Under the pieces are notes generated by a model. That model saw nothing but the letters and a program-made list of their open reading frames with translations, did no database searches and had not been told where the DNA came from. Both the position numbers and the translations under genes were made by a program. A DNA stretch of 5,803 nucleotides from Micrococcaceae bacterium (GTDB taxonomy: Bacteria; Actinomycetota; Actinomycetes; Actinomycetales; Micrococcaceae): positions 3,286 through 9,088 of the forward strand of contig DNHA01000081.1 of NCBI GenBank assembly GCA_003486025.1. The letters are read 5' to 3'. Shown in pieces: positions 1-5,419 of this stretch (positions are counted from its first letter, which is position 1; the number at the start of each line of letters is the position of its first letter).

Positions 1-2070
1 GCGGTGACCAAGGCCGAATTGGAAGACATCTATCTTCCGTTCAAATCCAAGCGCCGCACCAAAGCCCAGATTGCTCGAGAAGCGGGTCTGGAACCTCTGG
101 CAGATCTGCTCCTAGCCAATCCCAACACCGATCCGCAGGCTGCGGCGGCCCAGTACCTGAACGCCGAGGCTGGTTTTGCTACCGAGATCGATGCGCTTTC
201 CGGTGCGCGCTCGATTGTGACCGAACGGGTCTCCCAGGACATCGTGCTGGCATCCGAGTTGCGTGAGCGACTTTGGAAAACCGGCAAAGTCGGTGCCAGC
301 CCCGCGGCTACTGCGACCGCGGAGGCACAAGGAAAGTACAAGGACTACTTGGACTACGTGGCGACGCTTGATTCGTTGCCCTCGCACCGGGTGCTCGCGC
401 TGCTGCGTGGTGAACGTGACGGGGTTTTGAAGCTCCAGTTTAGCGAGGCGGACCCGCGCGATGAGCAAGCCTTGGCGCAAGCTCGTGCGGGGTACGAGAA
501 CGCTATCGCAGCGTCCTTGGGCATCAGCGCCGGTAGCGATGCGCCGGCAGCAAGCTGGCTGCAGCAGACCGTACGTCTAGCCTGGAAAGCCCGCTTATTA
601 ACTCGTTTTGAATCAGATCTTCGGGCTCGCCTCTTTGATGCTGCTGAGGATGAGTCGGTCAAGATCTTCGCTGCCAATCTCCGCGATGTCCTGTTGGCTG
701 CGCCGGCCGGAAACAAGGCAGTGCTCGGTCTTGACCCGGGGCTGCGTACCGGGGTGAAGGTGGCAGTAGTCGACCTGACTGGCAAGGTCGTGGACATTGC
801 CACGATCTACCCGCATGCTCCGGCAAACAAATGGGATGAATCGGTTAAGACGCTCACCAAGCTGGCGCAGAAACATGACACCTCGCTGATTGCCGTGGGC
901 AATGGCACGGCCGGTCGTGAAACGGATCGTCTGGCGGCAGAAGTGATCAAGGCCCTGGGCGGTAAAGAGCTCTCCAAGGTCATCGTTTCCGAGGCAGGTG
1001 CCTCGGTGTATTCGGCCTCCGAACTTGCCAGCCAGGAATTGCCAGATCTGGATGTCTCAATCCGCGGGGCGGTGTCCATCGCCCGCCGCTTGCAGGATCC
1101 TCTCGCGGAGCTGGTGAAAATTGATCCAAAATCCATCGGGGTAGGTCAGTATCAGCACGATGTGAGTGCCACCAAGCTTGACCGGGCACTGGACGCGGTA
1201 GTTGAAGACTGTGTGAACGCGGTGGGCGTGGATGTGAATACCGCCTCGCCGGCACTGCTTTCACGGGTTGCGGGTGTGGGGCCGCTATTGAGCAGGAACA
1301 TTGTTGACCACCGTAATGCTAACGGTGCTTTTGCTACGCGCCGCGAGCTGCATAAGGTTCCGCGCTTAGGCGCCAAAGCCTATGAGCAGTGTGCCGGGTT
1401 CTTGCGCATCACCGGCGGCAAGGAAAAGCTCGATGCTTCCTCGGTGCACCCGGAAGCTTATGCCCTGGCCAAGAGTCTGCAACAGGCGGCAGATAGCCGT
1501 GGGCGACGGTTGGAAGAATTGGATCCAGCGGAATTTATCACCGAACAATTCGGTGAACCGACCATTCGCGATGTGATTGCAGAACTACGCCGTCCCGCTC
1601 GTGACCCGCGTGGCGAATTTGTGACCGCTGCGTTGCGTGAAGGGGTGGAGAAACTTTCCGACGTGCTGCCTGGGATGATCATGGAAGGTACGGTCTCCAA
1701 TGTGGCGGCCTTCGGCGCCTTTGTCGATTTAGGTGTGCACCAGGACGGGCTGATCCATGTCTCGGCAATGAGCACCAAGTTCATTTCGGATCCGCGCGAA
1801 GTGGTCAGCTCGGGGCAGATAGTGAAGGTCAAGGTCCTTGAAGTAGATGCTGCTCGTAAGCGAATTTCTTTGACCTTGCGTTTGGATGACGAATTGCCCG
1901 GAGAGAAAACTGTTTCGGAGCAGCCCAAAGCACGTACCGGACAACGTCCCACTGCTGGTTTGAAGACGCGCGGGGACCGTGCCCCAAAGGCGGGACGCCA
2001 GGCAGCTCCGGCACCGAGCGGCAACACCGCGATGGCCGAAGCGTTGCGACGTGCGGGGCTGGGGAAGTAA
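1..2070 (+). CDS. tex: Tex family transcription accessory protein, 5'-truncated by window edge
   Basis: Tex is a cytoplasmic nucleic-acid-binding protein linked to transcription and RNA metabolism. The frame is open from base 1, and the GTG at 4 is internal: the protein opens with LEDIYLPFKSKRRTKAQIAR, which in Tex proteins lies about 100 residues from the N-terminus. Roughly 100 residues are therefore missing of a usual 750-800. Numbered from the codon at 4, the order is: helical N-terminal region to about 235; YqgF/RNase H-like domain about 238-345 with LGLDPGLRTG (241-250) and VGNGTAGRETD (298-308); helix-hairpin-helix region about 385-470 with RVAGVGPLLSRNIVDHR; S1 domain about 555-627 (GMIMEGTVSNVAAFGAFVDL, then DGLIHVS). 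A basic, low-complexity tail (about 640-688) ends in MAEALRRAGLGK. The gene ends in TAA with no obvious terminator before the ferritin region. The family assignment is certain; the function in this organism is inferred from the family. Confidence 0.96.
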   Translation, partial: AVTKAELEDIYLPFKSKRRTKAQIAREAGLEPLADLLLANPNTDPQAAAAQYLNAEAGFATEIDALSGARSIVTERVSQDIVLASELRERLWKTGKVGASPAATATAEAQGKYKDYLDYVATLDSLPSHRVLALLRGERDGVLKLQFSEADPRDEQALAQARAGYENAIAASLGISAGSDAPAASWLQQTVRLAWKARLLTRFESDLRARLFDAAEDESVKIFAANLRDVLLAAPAGNKAVLGLDPGLRTGVKVAVVDLTGKVVDIATIYPHAPANKWDESVKTLTKLAQKHDTSLIAVGNGTAGRETDRLAAEVIKALGGKELSKVIVSEAGASVYSASELASQELPDLDVSIRGAVSIARRLQDPLAELVKIDPKSIGVGQYQHDVSATKLDRALDAVVEDCVNAVGVDVNTASPALLSRVAGVGPLLSRNIVDHRNANGAFATRRELHKVPRLGAKAYEQCAGFLRITGGKEKLDASSVHPEAYALAKSLQQAADSRGRRLEELDPAEFITEQFGEPTIRDVIAELRRPARDPRGEFVTAALREGVEKLSDVLPGMIMEGTVSNVAAFGAFVDLGVHQDGLIHVSAMSTKFISDPREVVSSGQIVKVKVLEVDAARKRISLTLRLDDELPGEKTVSEQPKARTGQRPTAGLKTRGDRAPKAGRQAAPAPSGNTAMAEALRRAGLGK

Positions 2071-2084
2071 GCCCGGCGAATCTA

Positions 2085-2103
2085 TTCGGTTGCCCTAACC
2101 TTG
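2085..2103. promoter_or_regulatory. Putative DtxR/IdeR iron box upstream of ferritin
   Basis: TTCGGTTGCCCTAACCTTG matches the actinobacterial iron-box consensus TWAGGTWAGSCTWACCTWA at 15 of 19 positions (counted by eye, mismatches at 3, 8, 9 and 19). It keeps the core inverted repeat GGTT-N5-AACC. DtxR/IdeR proteins bind such boxes when loaded with Fe(II). In Mycobacterium tuberculosis IdeR activates the ferritin gene bfrB from upstream iron boxes. Here the box centre lies about 125 bp before the ferritin start, too far for simple promoter occlusion and more in keeping with activation or anti-repression. The role is inferred from the match and the neighbouring gene. Confidence 0.62.
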
Positions 2104-2104
2104 G

Positions 2105-2123
2105 TTAGCATCGGCTCAATTAA
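2105..2123. promoter_or_regulatory. Possible second, degenerate iron box
   Basis: TTAGCATCGGCTCAATTAA matches the same iron-box consensus at 13 of 19 positions and starts 20 bp downstream of the first box. Together with the right half of the first box it forms a perfect 6-2-6 inverted repeat, CTAACC-TT-GGTTAG (2095-2108). An alternative register, 2100-2118, matches at 12 of 19, so the exact register is uncertain. Tandem boxes are known upstream of mycobacterial bfrB. On its own this match is weak. Confidence 0.3.
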
Positions 2124-2183
2124 CTACTGGTCAACTCAAAAGTGTTCGCTAATTGCCCTGCTAATTAGTGTGTCCGAACTTCG

Positions 2184-2212
2184 ATGACAAGCAGGAAAAT
2201 GAGTCGTAGTCT
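2184..2212 (+). promoter_or_regulatory. Ferritin promoter, probably giving a leaderless mRNA
   Basis: A -35 candidate ATGACA (2184-2189, five of six to TTGACA) and a -10 candidate TAGTCT (2207-2212, fits the actinobacterial TANNNT pattern) are separated by exactly 17 bp. Six bases later comes the A of the ferritin ATG at 2219, the normal distance for a transcription start. No Shine-Dalgarno sequence lies at a usable distance; the nearest AGG is at 2193-2195. Both facts point to a leaderless transcript. This is inferred from sequence only. Confidence 0.5.
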
Positions 2213-2218
2213 TTAGTC

Positions 2219-2722
2219 ATGGAACTTACAGGAAAACTTGCAGAAGCCTTCAACACTCAGTTAACTCTCGAATTGACCGCTGCGACCGTTTACCGTCAGC
2301 TGGCAGTGGAGATGGACGTCATGAGCCTTTCCGGCATTGCCGGTTGGTTCCGTGCGCAGGCAGCCGAAGAAATCGTGCACGCGGAAAAGTTCATGACGCA
2401 TATGACCGACCGTAACGCACACCCGACGATCGGCGAGCAGCCAGCACCGCAGATGAACGTCAAAACCGTTGCTGACGCCTTCGCGGTGTCTTTGGCACAC
2501 GAACGCAAAGTTTCGGAAGCAATCCGTGAACTGTACCGCTTGGCGCAGACCGAGGGCGACATCGATTCGATCCCGATGCTGAACTGGTTTATCGAGGAAC
2601 AGGTCGAAGAAGAAGCCACCGTATCCGAGATTTTGGACCGCCTGAAGCTTGTCGGAGATGACGGAAGCGGCATCCTGCGACTGGACCGTGAACTCGGCTC
2701 ACGCCCGTCGGCAGGCGAATAA
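2219..2722 (+). CDS. Ferritin (non-heme, FtnA/BfrB-like iron storage protein)
   Basis: At 167 residues it has the usual size of a bacterial ferritin subunit, 24 of which assemble into a cytoplasmic cage that oxidises Fe(II) and stores it as a ferric mineral. The four-helix-bundle pattern is clear, with ferroxidase ligands at family positions: E18 (LTLELT), Y25, E51 and H54 (AEEIVHAEKF), E95 (AHERK), Q128 and E131 (FIEEQVEEE). No heme-ligating Met like that of bacterioferritin (near residue 52) is present, so this is a ferritin rather than a bacterioferritin. The C-terminus (GSGILRLDRELG) resembles actinobacterial ferritins. The ATG at 2219 is chosen because the homologous N-terminus begins here and the promoter places transcription start on it. 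The gene appears monocistronic: its own promoter and iron box lie upstream and an intrinsic terminator follows. Confidence 0.95.
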   Translation: MELTGKLAEAFNTQLTLELTAATVYRQLAVEMDVMSLSGIAGWFRAQAAEEIVHAEKFMTHMTDRNAHPTIGEQPAPQMNVKTVADAFAVSLAHERKVSEAIRELYRLAQTEGDIDSIPMLNWFIEEQVEEEATVSEILDRLKLVGDDGSGILRLDRELGSRPSAGE

Positions 2723-2758
2723 AACCACAAGAAGAGAAAAACTCTTCAAACATGAAAT

Positions 2759-2799
2759 AAACTTAGGGAATCAGCTACTTGCTGGTTCCCTAAGTTTTT
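2759..2799 (+). terminator. Rho-independent terminator after ferritin
   Basis: A near-perfect stem runs from 2759-2775 to 2781-2797: left arm AAACTTAGGGAATCAGC, right arm GCTGGTTCCCTAAGTTT, with one G-U pair (2771/2785) and a 5-base loop TACTT. The right arm ends in a TTTTT run (2795-2799). This is a textbook intrinsic terminator 36 bp after the ferritin stop. The A-rich left side means weak termination in the opposite direction is possible. It should largely separate the SH3 gene from ferritin transcription. Confidence 0.93.
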
Positions 2800-2806
2800 C
2801 TATATC

Positions 2807-2813
2807 GAGGTGG
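2807..2813 (+). promoter_or_regulatory. Ribosome binding site deciding the SH3 gene start
   Basis: GAGGTGG, with its GAGG core at 2807-2810, is 5 bases before the GTG at 2816. The earlier in-frame GTG at 2810 overlaps this core and would have no ribosome binding site. That favours 2816 as the start. Confidence 0.5.
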
Positions 2814-2815
2814 TT

Positions 2816-3538
2816 GTGAACCAATTGGGTTATCCGCATCCTTCGGCTCGGACGTCGTCACCGACGCATACGCACCGCACGACGGCAGAGCTGAAACTAC
2901 GTAAGGGTGCCGGGCGACACTACCTTGTTCAGAGCAATCTGAGCACCGGAACTGAAATTGCACTCGTTGAAGTGCGAGGTTCCTGGGCTCACGTATACGT
3001 TCACCGCATCTACGGTTGGCTACCAAATATTTATCTAGAGCCGATCCCATCAGTCTTTGACGAAAAAACTGAAGGTCAGGGCGAAGATGAGCAAAGCCCC
3101 CGAGTGCTTTCGCGTTATTCGTTGATCGAAGCCACCCACGTCACCACGGCTACACTGAACCTCCGCAAAGGCAGCGGCACCGGCTATCCAGTGCTCAAGG
3201 TTATTGAACAGGCGAGCAAGGTCCGCATGGTCCTGCAACAAGGGCTGTGGTCACAAGTACAATTCGGACAGCTTCTGGGCTGGGTGCCGAGCATGTATTT
3301 GCAGACGCTGCCCTCACGCCCTGCCAAGGGAGGGTTGATTGCGGTACCAAATCAGCGTGCGTTGACAACGATTCAGCTCAACGCACGGCGCGGGCCGGGG
3401 GACCACCACTCGCTGGCGCGGATTTTGCAGTCCGATACCGCGGTGATCATTGTGGCGCGTCAAGGCGCGTGGCGACAGATTGAACGTGATGGTGAAGAGA
3501 TGTGGATTCCCGCCACGCAGCTACGAACCGTTTACTAG
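2816..3538 (+). CDS. Triple bacterial SH3 (SH3b) domain protein, no signal peptide
   Basis: The 240-residue product is built of three SH3b-like repeats at about 22-75, 110-164 and 184-238. Each opens with a TTxxLxxRxGxG-type motif (TTAELKLRKGAG, TTATLNLRKGSG, TTIQLNARRGPG). Each has a central xGxW (RGSW, QGLW, QGAW) and closes with a W-hydrophobic-P segment (GWLPNIYL, GWVPSMYL, MWIPATQL). SH3b domains commonly bind cell-wall peptides, but usually in exported proteins. Here the N-terminus (MNQLGYPHPSARTSSPTHTH) is polar and shows neither a signal peptide nor a membrane segment, and no catalytic domain is present. A charged linker rich in D/E/Q separates repeats 1 and 2. An alternative start is GTG at 2810, adding two residues. 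No start codon lies further upstream before the in-frame stop at 2753. The stop codon overlaps, on the opposite strand, that of the response-regulator remnant. Fold assignment is firm; the role is unknown. Confidence 0.82.
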   Translation: MNQLGYPHPSARTSSPTHTHRTTAELKLRKGAGRHYLVQSNLSTGTEIALVEVRGSWAHVYVHRIYGWLPNIYLEPIPSVFDEKTEGQGEDEQSPRVLSRYSLIEATHVTTATLNLRKGSGTGYPVLKVIEQASKVRMVLQQGLWSQVQFGQLLGWVPSMYLQTLPSRPAKGGLIAVPNQRALTTIQLNARRGPGDHHSLARILQSDTAVIIVARQGAWRQIERDGEEMWIPATQLRTVY

Positions 3539-3619
3539 GCCATTTCCAAGTCAGCGGAGGTGATCAAGCCATTTTCCGTGGCGATCACCGCAAGTTGAAC
3601 CCTGTTACTGACATTTAGC
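3535..3619 (-). pseudogene. 3' remnant of a LuxR-type response regulator, cut by the IS
   Basis: Reading leftward from the IS edge, the minus strand encodes LNVSNRVQLAVIATENGLI, then TSADLEMA and TAG. This matches the end of the LuxR-type DNA-binding HTH domain: the tail of the recognition helix (K)LxVSNRVQ followed by the last helix AVxAxExGLI. Only 27 codons remain. The receiver domain, most of the HTH and the start are absent, and the preceding codon is interrupted by the IS end at 3620. The minus strand beyond the other IS end (5068 onward) does not continue the protein in any frame I read. It is a dead fragment that converges on the SH3 gene. LuxR-family identity rests on a short stretch, so the precise regulator cannot be named. 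Confidence 0.66.
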
Positions 3620-3642
3620 GGCTCTTCAGGATTCAGGGTGTA
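3620..3642 (+). repeat. Left terminal inverted repeat of the IS
   Basis: The repeat starts GGCTCTTCAGG and ends AGGGTGTA. It pairs with the right end (5045-5067, reverse complement) at 20 of 23 positions, differing at positions 11, 15 and 18. The transposase stop codon (TGA on the minus strand, 3628-3626) is inside it. Confidence 0.9.
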
Positions 3643-4932
3643 AACGCGATCTAAAGCCACCGGTTTCCAACAATGACCGTGCGATATAGTGCGCCAAATT
3701 CGTGAACCCCAAAGCGATACCCCGCAGGTGCTCCAACCGCCCATTGAGTGCTTCAGTAGGCCCATTGGAACTGCCAATGTGATCAAAATACGCGAGGATA
3801 TCCGGTTTCCGCCTGCGCAGCGTACCACCGAGTTTCTTCAACTCCGGTAAACCCTTCGGCACTTTGGTACCGATCTCGTTGATCAGTTGTTCCATGGCCC
3901 ACTTCCCGATCTCGGGCTTCTTCTGCCGGTAGGCATCAACCATCCTCTGGTAAACGCTCCAGACCAATTGCACAGGCTCGTGCTTCGCAACGTTGAACAG
4001 GTCTTCAACGCGCTGTTTCTGTTTCTCTGTGGCCAGCGATAAACCTGTAGTCAGCGTACGCCGGCACTTATACAGCGGATCATCTTTCCGGCCACGCCGC
4101 CCATATTGTTCACGCTGAACTCGTTGTCTGGCCTGGTCCAACGCCTCGGAGCCGAGCTTGACCACATGAAAAGGGTCCAAGACTTCTACGGCTTGGGGCA
4201 GTTCCTCAGCAGCAGCGCTTTTGAAGCCGGTGAACCCGTCCATCGCGACCACCTCAACATTGTTTTTCCATGCTTCACCGCGTTCAGCAAGCCAGGTCTT
4301 GAACACGGCCTTGGAACGTCCGGGAATCATGTCGAGCAATCGTGCGGTGCCAGTGCCAGCCTTCACCGGGGTGAGGTCAACAATGACCGTCACGTACTTG
4401 TCTCCACTTTTGGTATGCCGCCACACGTGCTCATCAACTCCCAACACTTTGACTCCGTTGAACCGGGTTGGGTCATCTATCAGCAGGCGCTGGCCTTCGG
4501 CCAGCACTGCTTCGTTGGCGGTATTCCAGGTGACACCGAGCCCTTCGGCAATCCGTGAGACTGACAGGTGCTGGGTGACTAGCCCGGCCAAAGCCCAGCG
4601 TAGCCCGGTCCGGCTGATTTTCTGTCGTGGCGCTACCGCTTGGCTGAGGTCTTCACGCCAGACGCGTTGGCAGTGGTTGCAGCGGTAGCGACGGTGCTTG
4701 ATCACCAGGACGGTGGGCGCCATCCGAACGGTTCGTGGGCCAGGCGCCGGGTGACGGTATCGCGTGGATTTCCGGGCGTTCCGCAAGTTTGGCACCATGG
4801 GTCAGGGTTGGTCACTTGTCAGAGGATCTCAGCTTTCTTCGGCGTGAGGCGCTGCCCGATGGCGGTGAGTCCCAGTCCGTCAAGGTTGGTGAAAGTCGTG
4901 AGATTTGCGGGGGTATAGATAGAATGGTGCAC
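3626..4932 (-). pseudogene. ISL3-family transposase, disrupted by a stop codon and a frameshift
   Basis: The repaired gene would run from GTG at 4932 and encode about 435 residues, normal for actinobacterial ISL3 transposases. The 5' part reads MHHSIYTPANLTTF..., LDGLGLTAIGQRL and PKKAEIL, then hits TGA (4821-4819). It resumes with QVTNPDPWCQTCG (first zinc-binding CxxC) to AHEPFGWRP, where one base is missing in the C run at about 4715-4717. The frame then shifts to TVLVIKHRRYRCNHC. The longest intact frame starts at ATG 4798 (390 codons), but its first 28 or so residues are out-of-frame sequence. That frame keeps the second CxxC (C40, C43), an HTH region (about 75-100), and candidate DDE residues D122 (LGVDEHVWRH), D187 (VAMDGF) and E349 (SNGPTEALNGRL). 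The catalytic part looks undamaged, so inactivation is recent or a shortened protein is still made. A sequencing error could explain the frameshift but not easily both lesions. Confidence 0.85.
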
Positions 4933-4996
4933 AGTCGAGGTCTCTAGAAATGGTTAGTGTGGTAACTTCCATTCTTCTGGAAGGCCTCGACTTTTT
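4933..4996. terminator. Hairpin at the transposase start; terminator-like on the plus strand
   Basis: AGTCGAGG (4933-4940) pairs with CCTCGACT (4985-4992), and inside it CTTCC (4966-4970) pairs with GGAAG (4979-4983). On the plus strand the structure is followed by TTTTT (4992-4996), so it could stop transcription running rightward out of the IS. On the minus strand the outer stem ends exactly at the base before the transposase GTG (4932). A transcript entering from outside would therefore fold over the translation initiation region. The unusually long left loop (4941-4965) makes terminator strength uncertain. Confidence 0.5.
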
Positions 4997-5039
4997 AATG
5001 CATTGACGACATGCCCGGGATCCGGGGTGTTGGGTTTAG

Positions 5040-5417
5040 GTGGCTACACTCTCAATTCTGAAGAGCCACTTTAAAGGTGACGACTGGGACTCGCGTCTCG
5101 CAGCCGAATTAAAGGCTCGATCCACTGCGGATTCAAAAAAGTCTAATAACCAGACGGCTAGATTCATTGAAAATGAAGAGATCGCCAGTGCCTACGCAAC
5201 GCAAGTGGCACGTGCTCTCTGGGGCGAAAACGTCAAGCTCGTTCAATTCAAAGTTGGCCGGCAAGGAGTGATTCCCTTTGCGCAACGAAATAATGAAAAT
5301 GCCAAACGCCCAGCCGCCAGCATCATCGACTTGGGGTGGCGCGGCATATCGGTTATCGACGGTCAAAGCGATGAAAACTTCGCGAAGATCTTCCTATCCT
5401 TGGAAGGCGTGAAATAA
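5040..5417 (+). CDS. Unrecognised small protein; frame opens inside the IS end (5' end likely lost)
   Basis: I do not recognise this protein. The frame can start at GTG 5040, but the first nine codons (MATLSILKS) lie in the IS end, and the tenth (H) spans the junction at 5067/5068. The native sequence begins about HFKGDDWDSRLAAELKARS. The product would be 125 residues, soluble, with no signal peptide or membrane segment. It has a charged helical first half (SKKSNNQTARFIENEEIASAYATQ) and a more ordered second half with hydrophobic stretches (VKLVQFKVG, ASIIDLGWRGISVIDG). No ribosome binding site precedes GTG 5040 and no other common start codon occurs in frame before GTG 5205. The original start was therefore probably removed by the rearrangement, and the present gene is a chimera or a 5'-truncated remnant. 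The stop is 2 bases before the next start, so the two were surely one transcription unit. Confidence 0.55.
   Translation: MATLSILKSHFKGDDWDSRLAAELKARSTADSKKSNNQTARFIENEEIASAYATQVARALWGENVKLVQFKVGRQGVIPFAQRNNENAKRPAASIIDLGWRGISVIDGQSDENFAKIFLSLEGVK
5045..5067 (-). repeat. Right terminal inverted repeat of the IS
   Basis: Read on the minus strand it starts GGCTCTTCAGAATTG and ends AGAGTGTA, matching the left end at 20 of 23 positions. The right border of the element is therefore at 5067, inside the reading frame of the downstream small gene. Confidence 0.9.
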
Positions 5418-5419
5418 CC

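Larger units (their letters stand above)
3620..5067 (-). mobile_element. ISL3-family insertion sequence, 1448 bp, with degenerate transposase
   Basis: The element is bounded by 23-bp terminal inverted repeats beginning GGCTCTTCAG, a typical ISL3-family end, and holds a single transposase gene on the minus strand whose stop codon lies inside the left repeat. Length and layout fit the family (about 1.3-1.6 kb, one gene). ISL3 elements usually leave 8-bp target duplications. Here the 8 bases outside are CATTTAGC on the left and ACTTTAAA on the right, so there is no matching duplication. That points to a rearrangement at the element or to an old, decayed insertion. Confidence 0.9.

Noticed and set aside
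30..2027. Several minus-strand open frames across tex
   Set aside because: Antisense shadows of a clearly conserved gene, with arginine- and serine-rich compositions typical of out-of-frame GC-rich DNA.
2148..2168. Direct repeat GCTAATT (2148-2154 and 2160-2166) and palindrome CTAATTAG (2161-2168)
   Set aside because: Short and AT-rich. They could arise by chance in an intergenic region, and I know no regulator that matches.
2199..2216. Five-codon upstream frame (MSRSL) just before ferritin
   Set aside because: It would overlap the likely promoter -10, so it would not be in the transcript, and its AGG is too close to the ATG for translation.
4106..4688. Long plus-strand open frames inside the IS
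   Set aside because: They lie opposite the well-conserved transposase frame, have no ribosome binding sites and resemble no protein I know.
5045..5050. Outward promoter with -10 TACACT in the right inverted repeat
   Set aside because: No -35 at 16-19 bp; the nearest TTGACG (5003-5008) is 36 bp away. The hexamer is part of the conserved IS end.
3612..5075. Target-site duplication around the IS
   Set aside because: The 8 bases on the left (CATTTAGC) and right (ACTTTAAA) do not match, and shifting by one base gives only 5 of 8.
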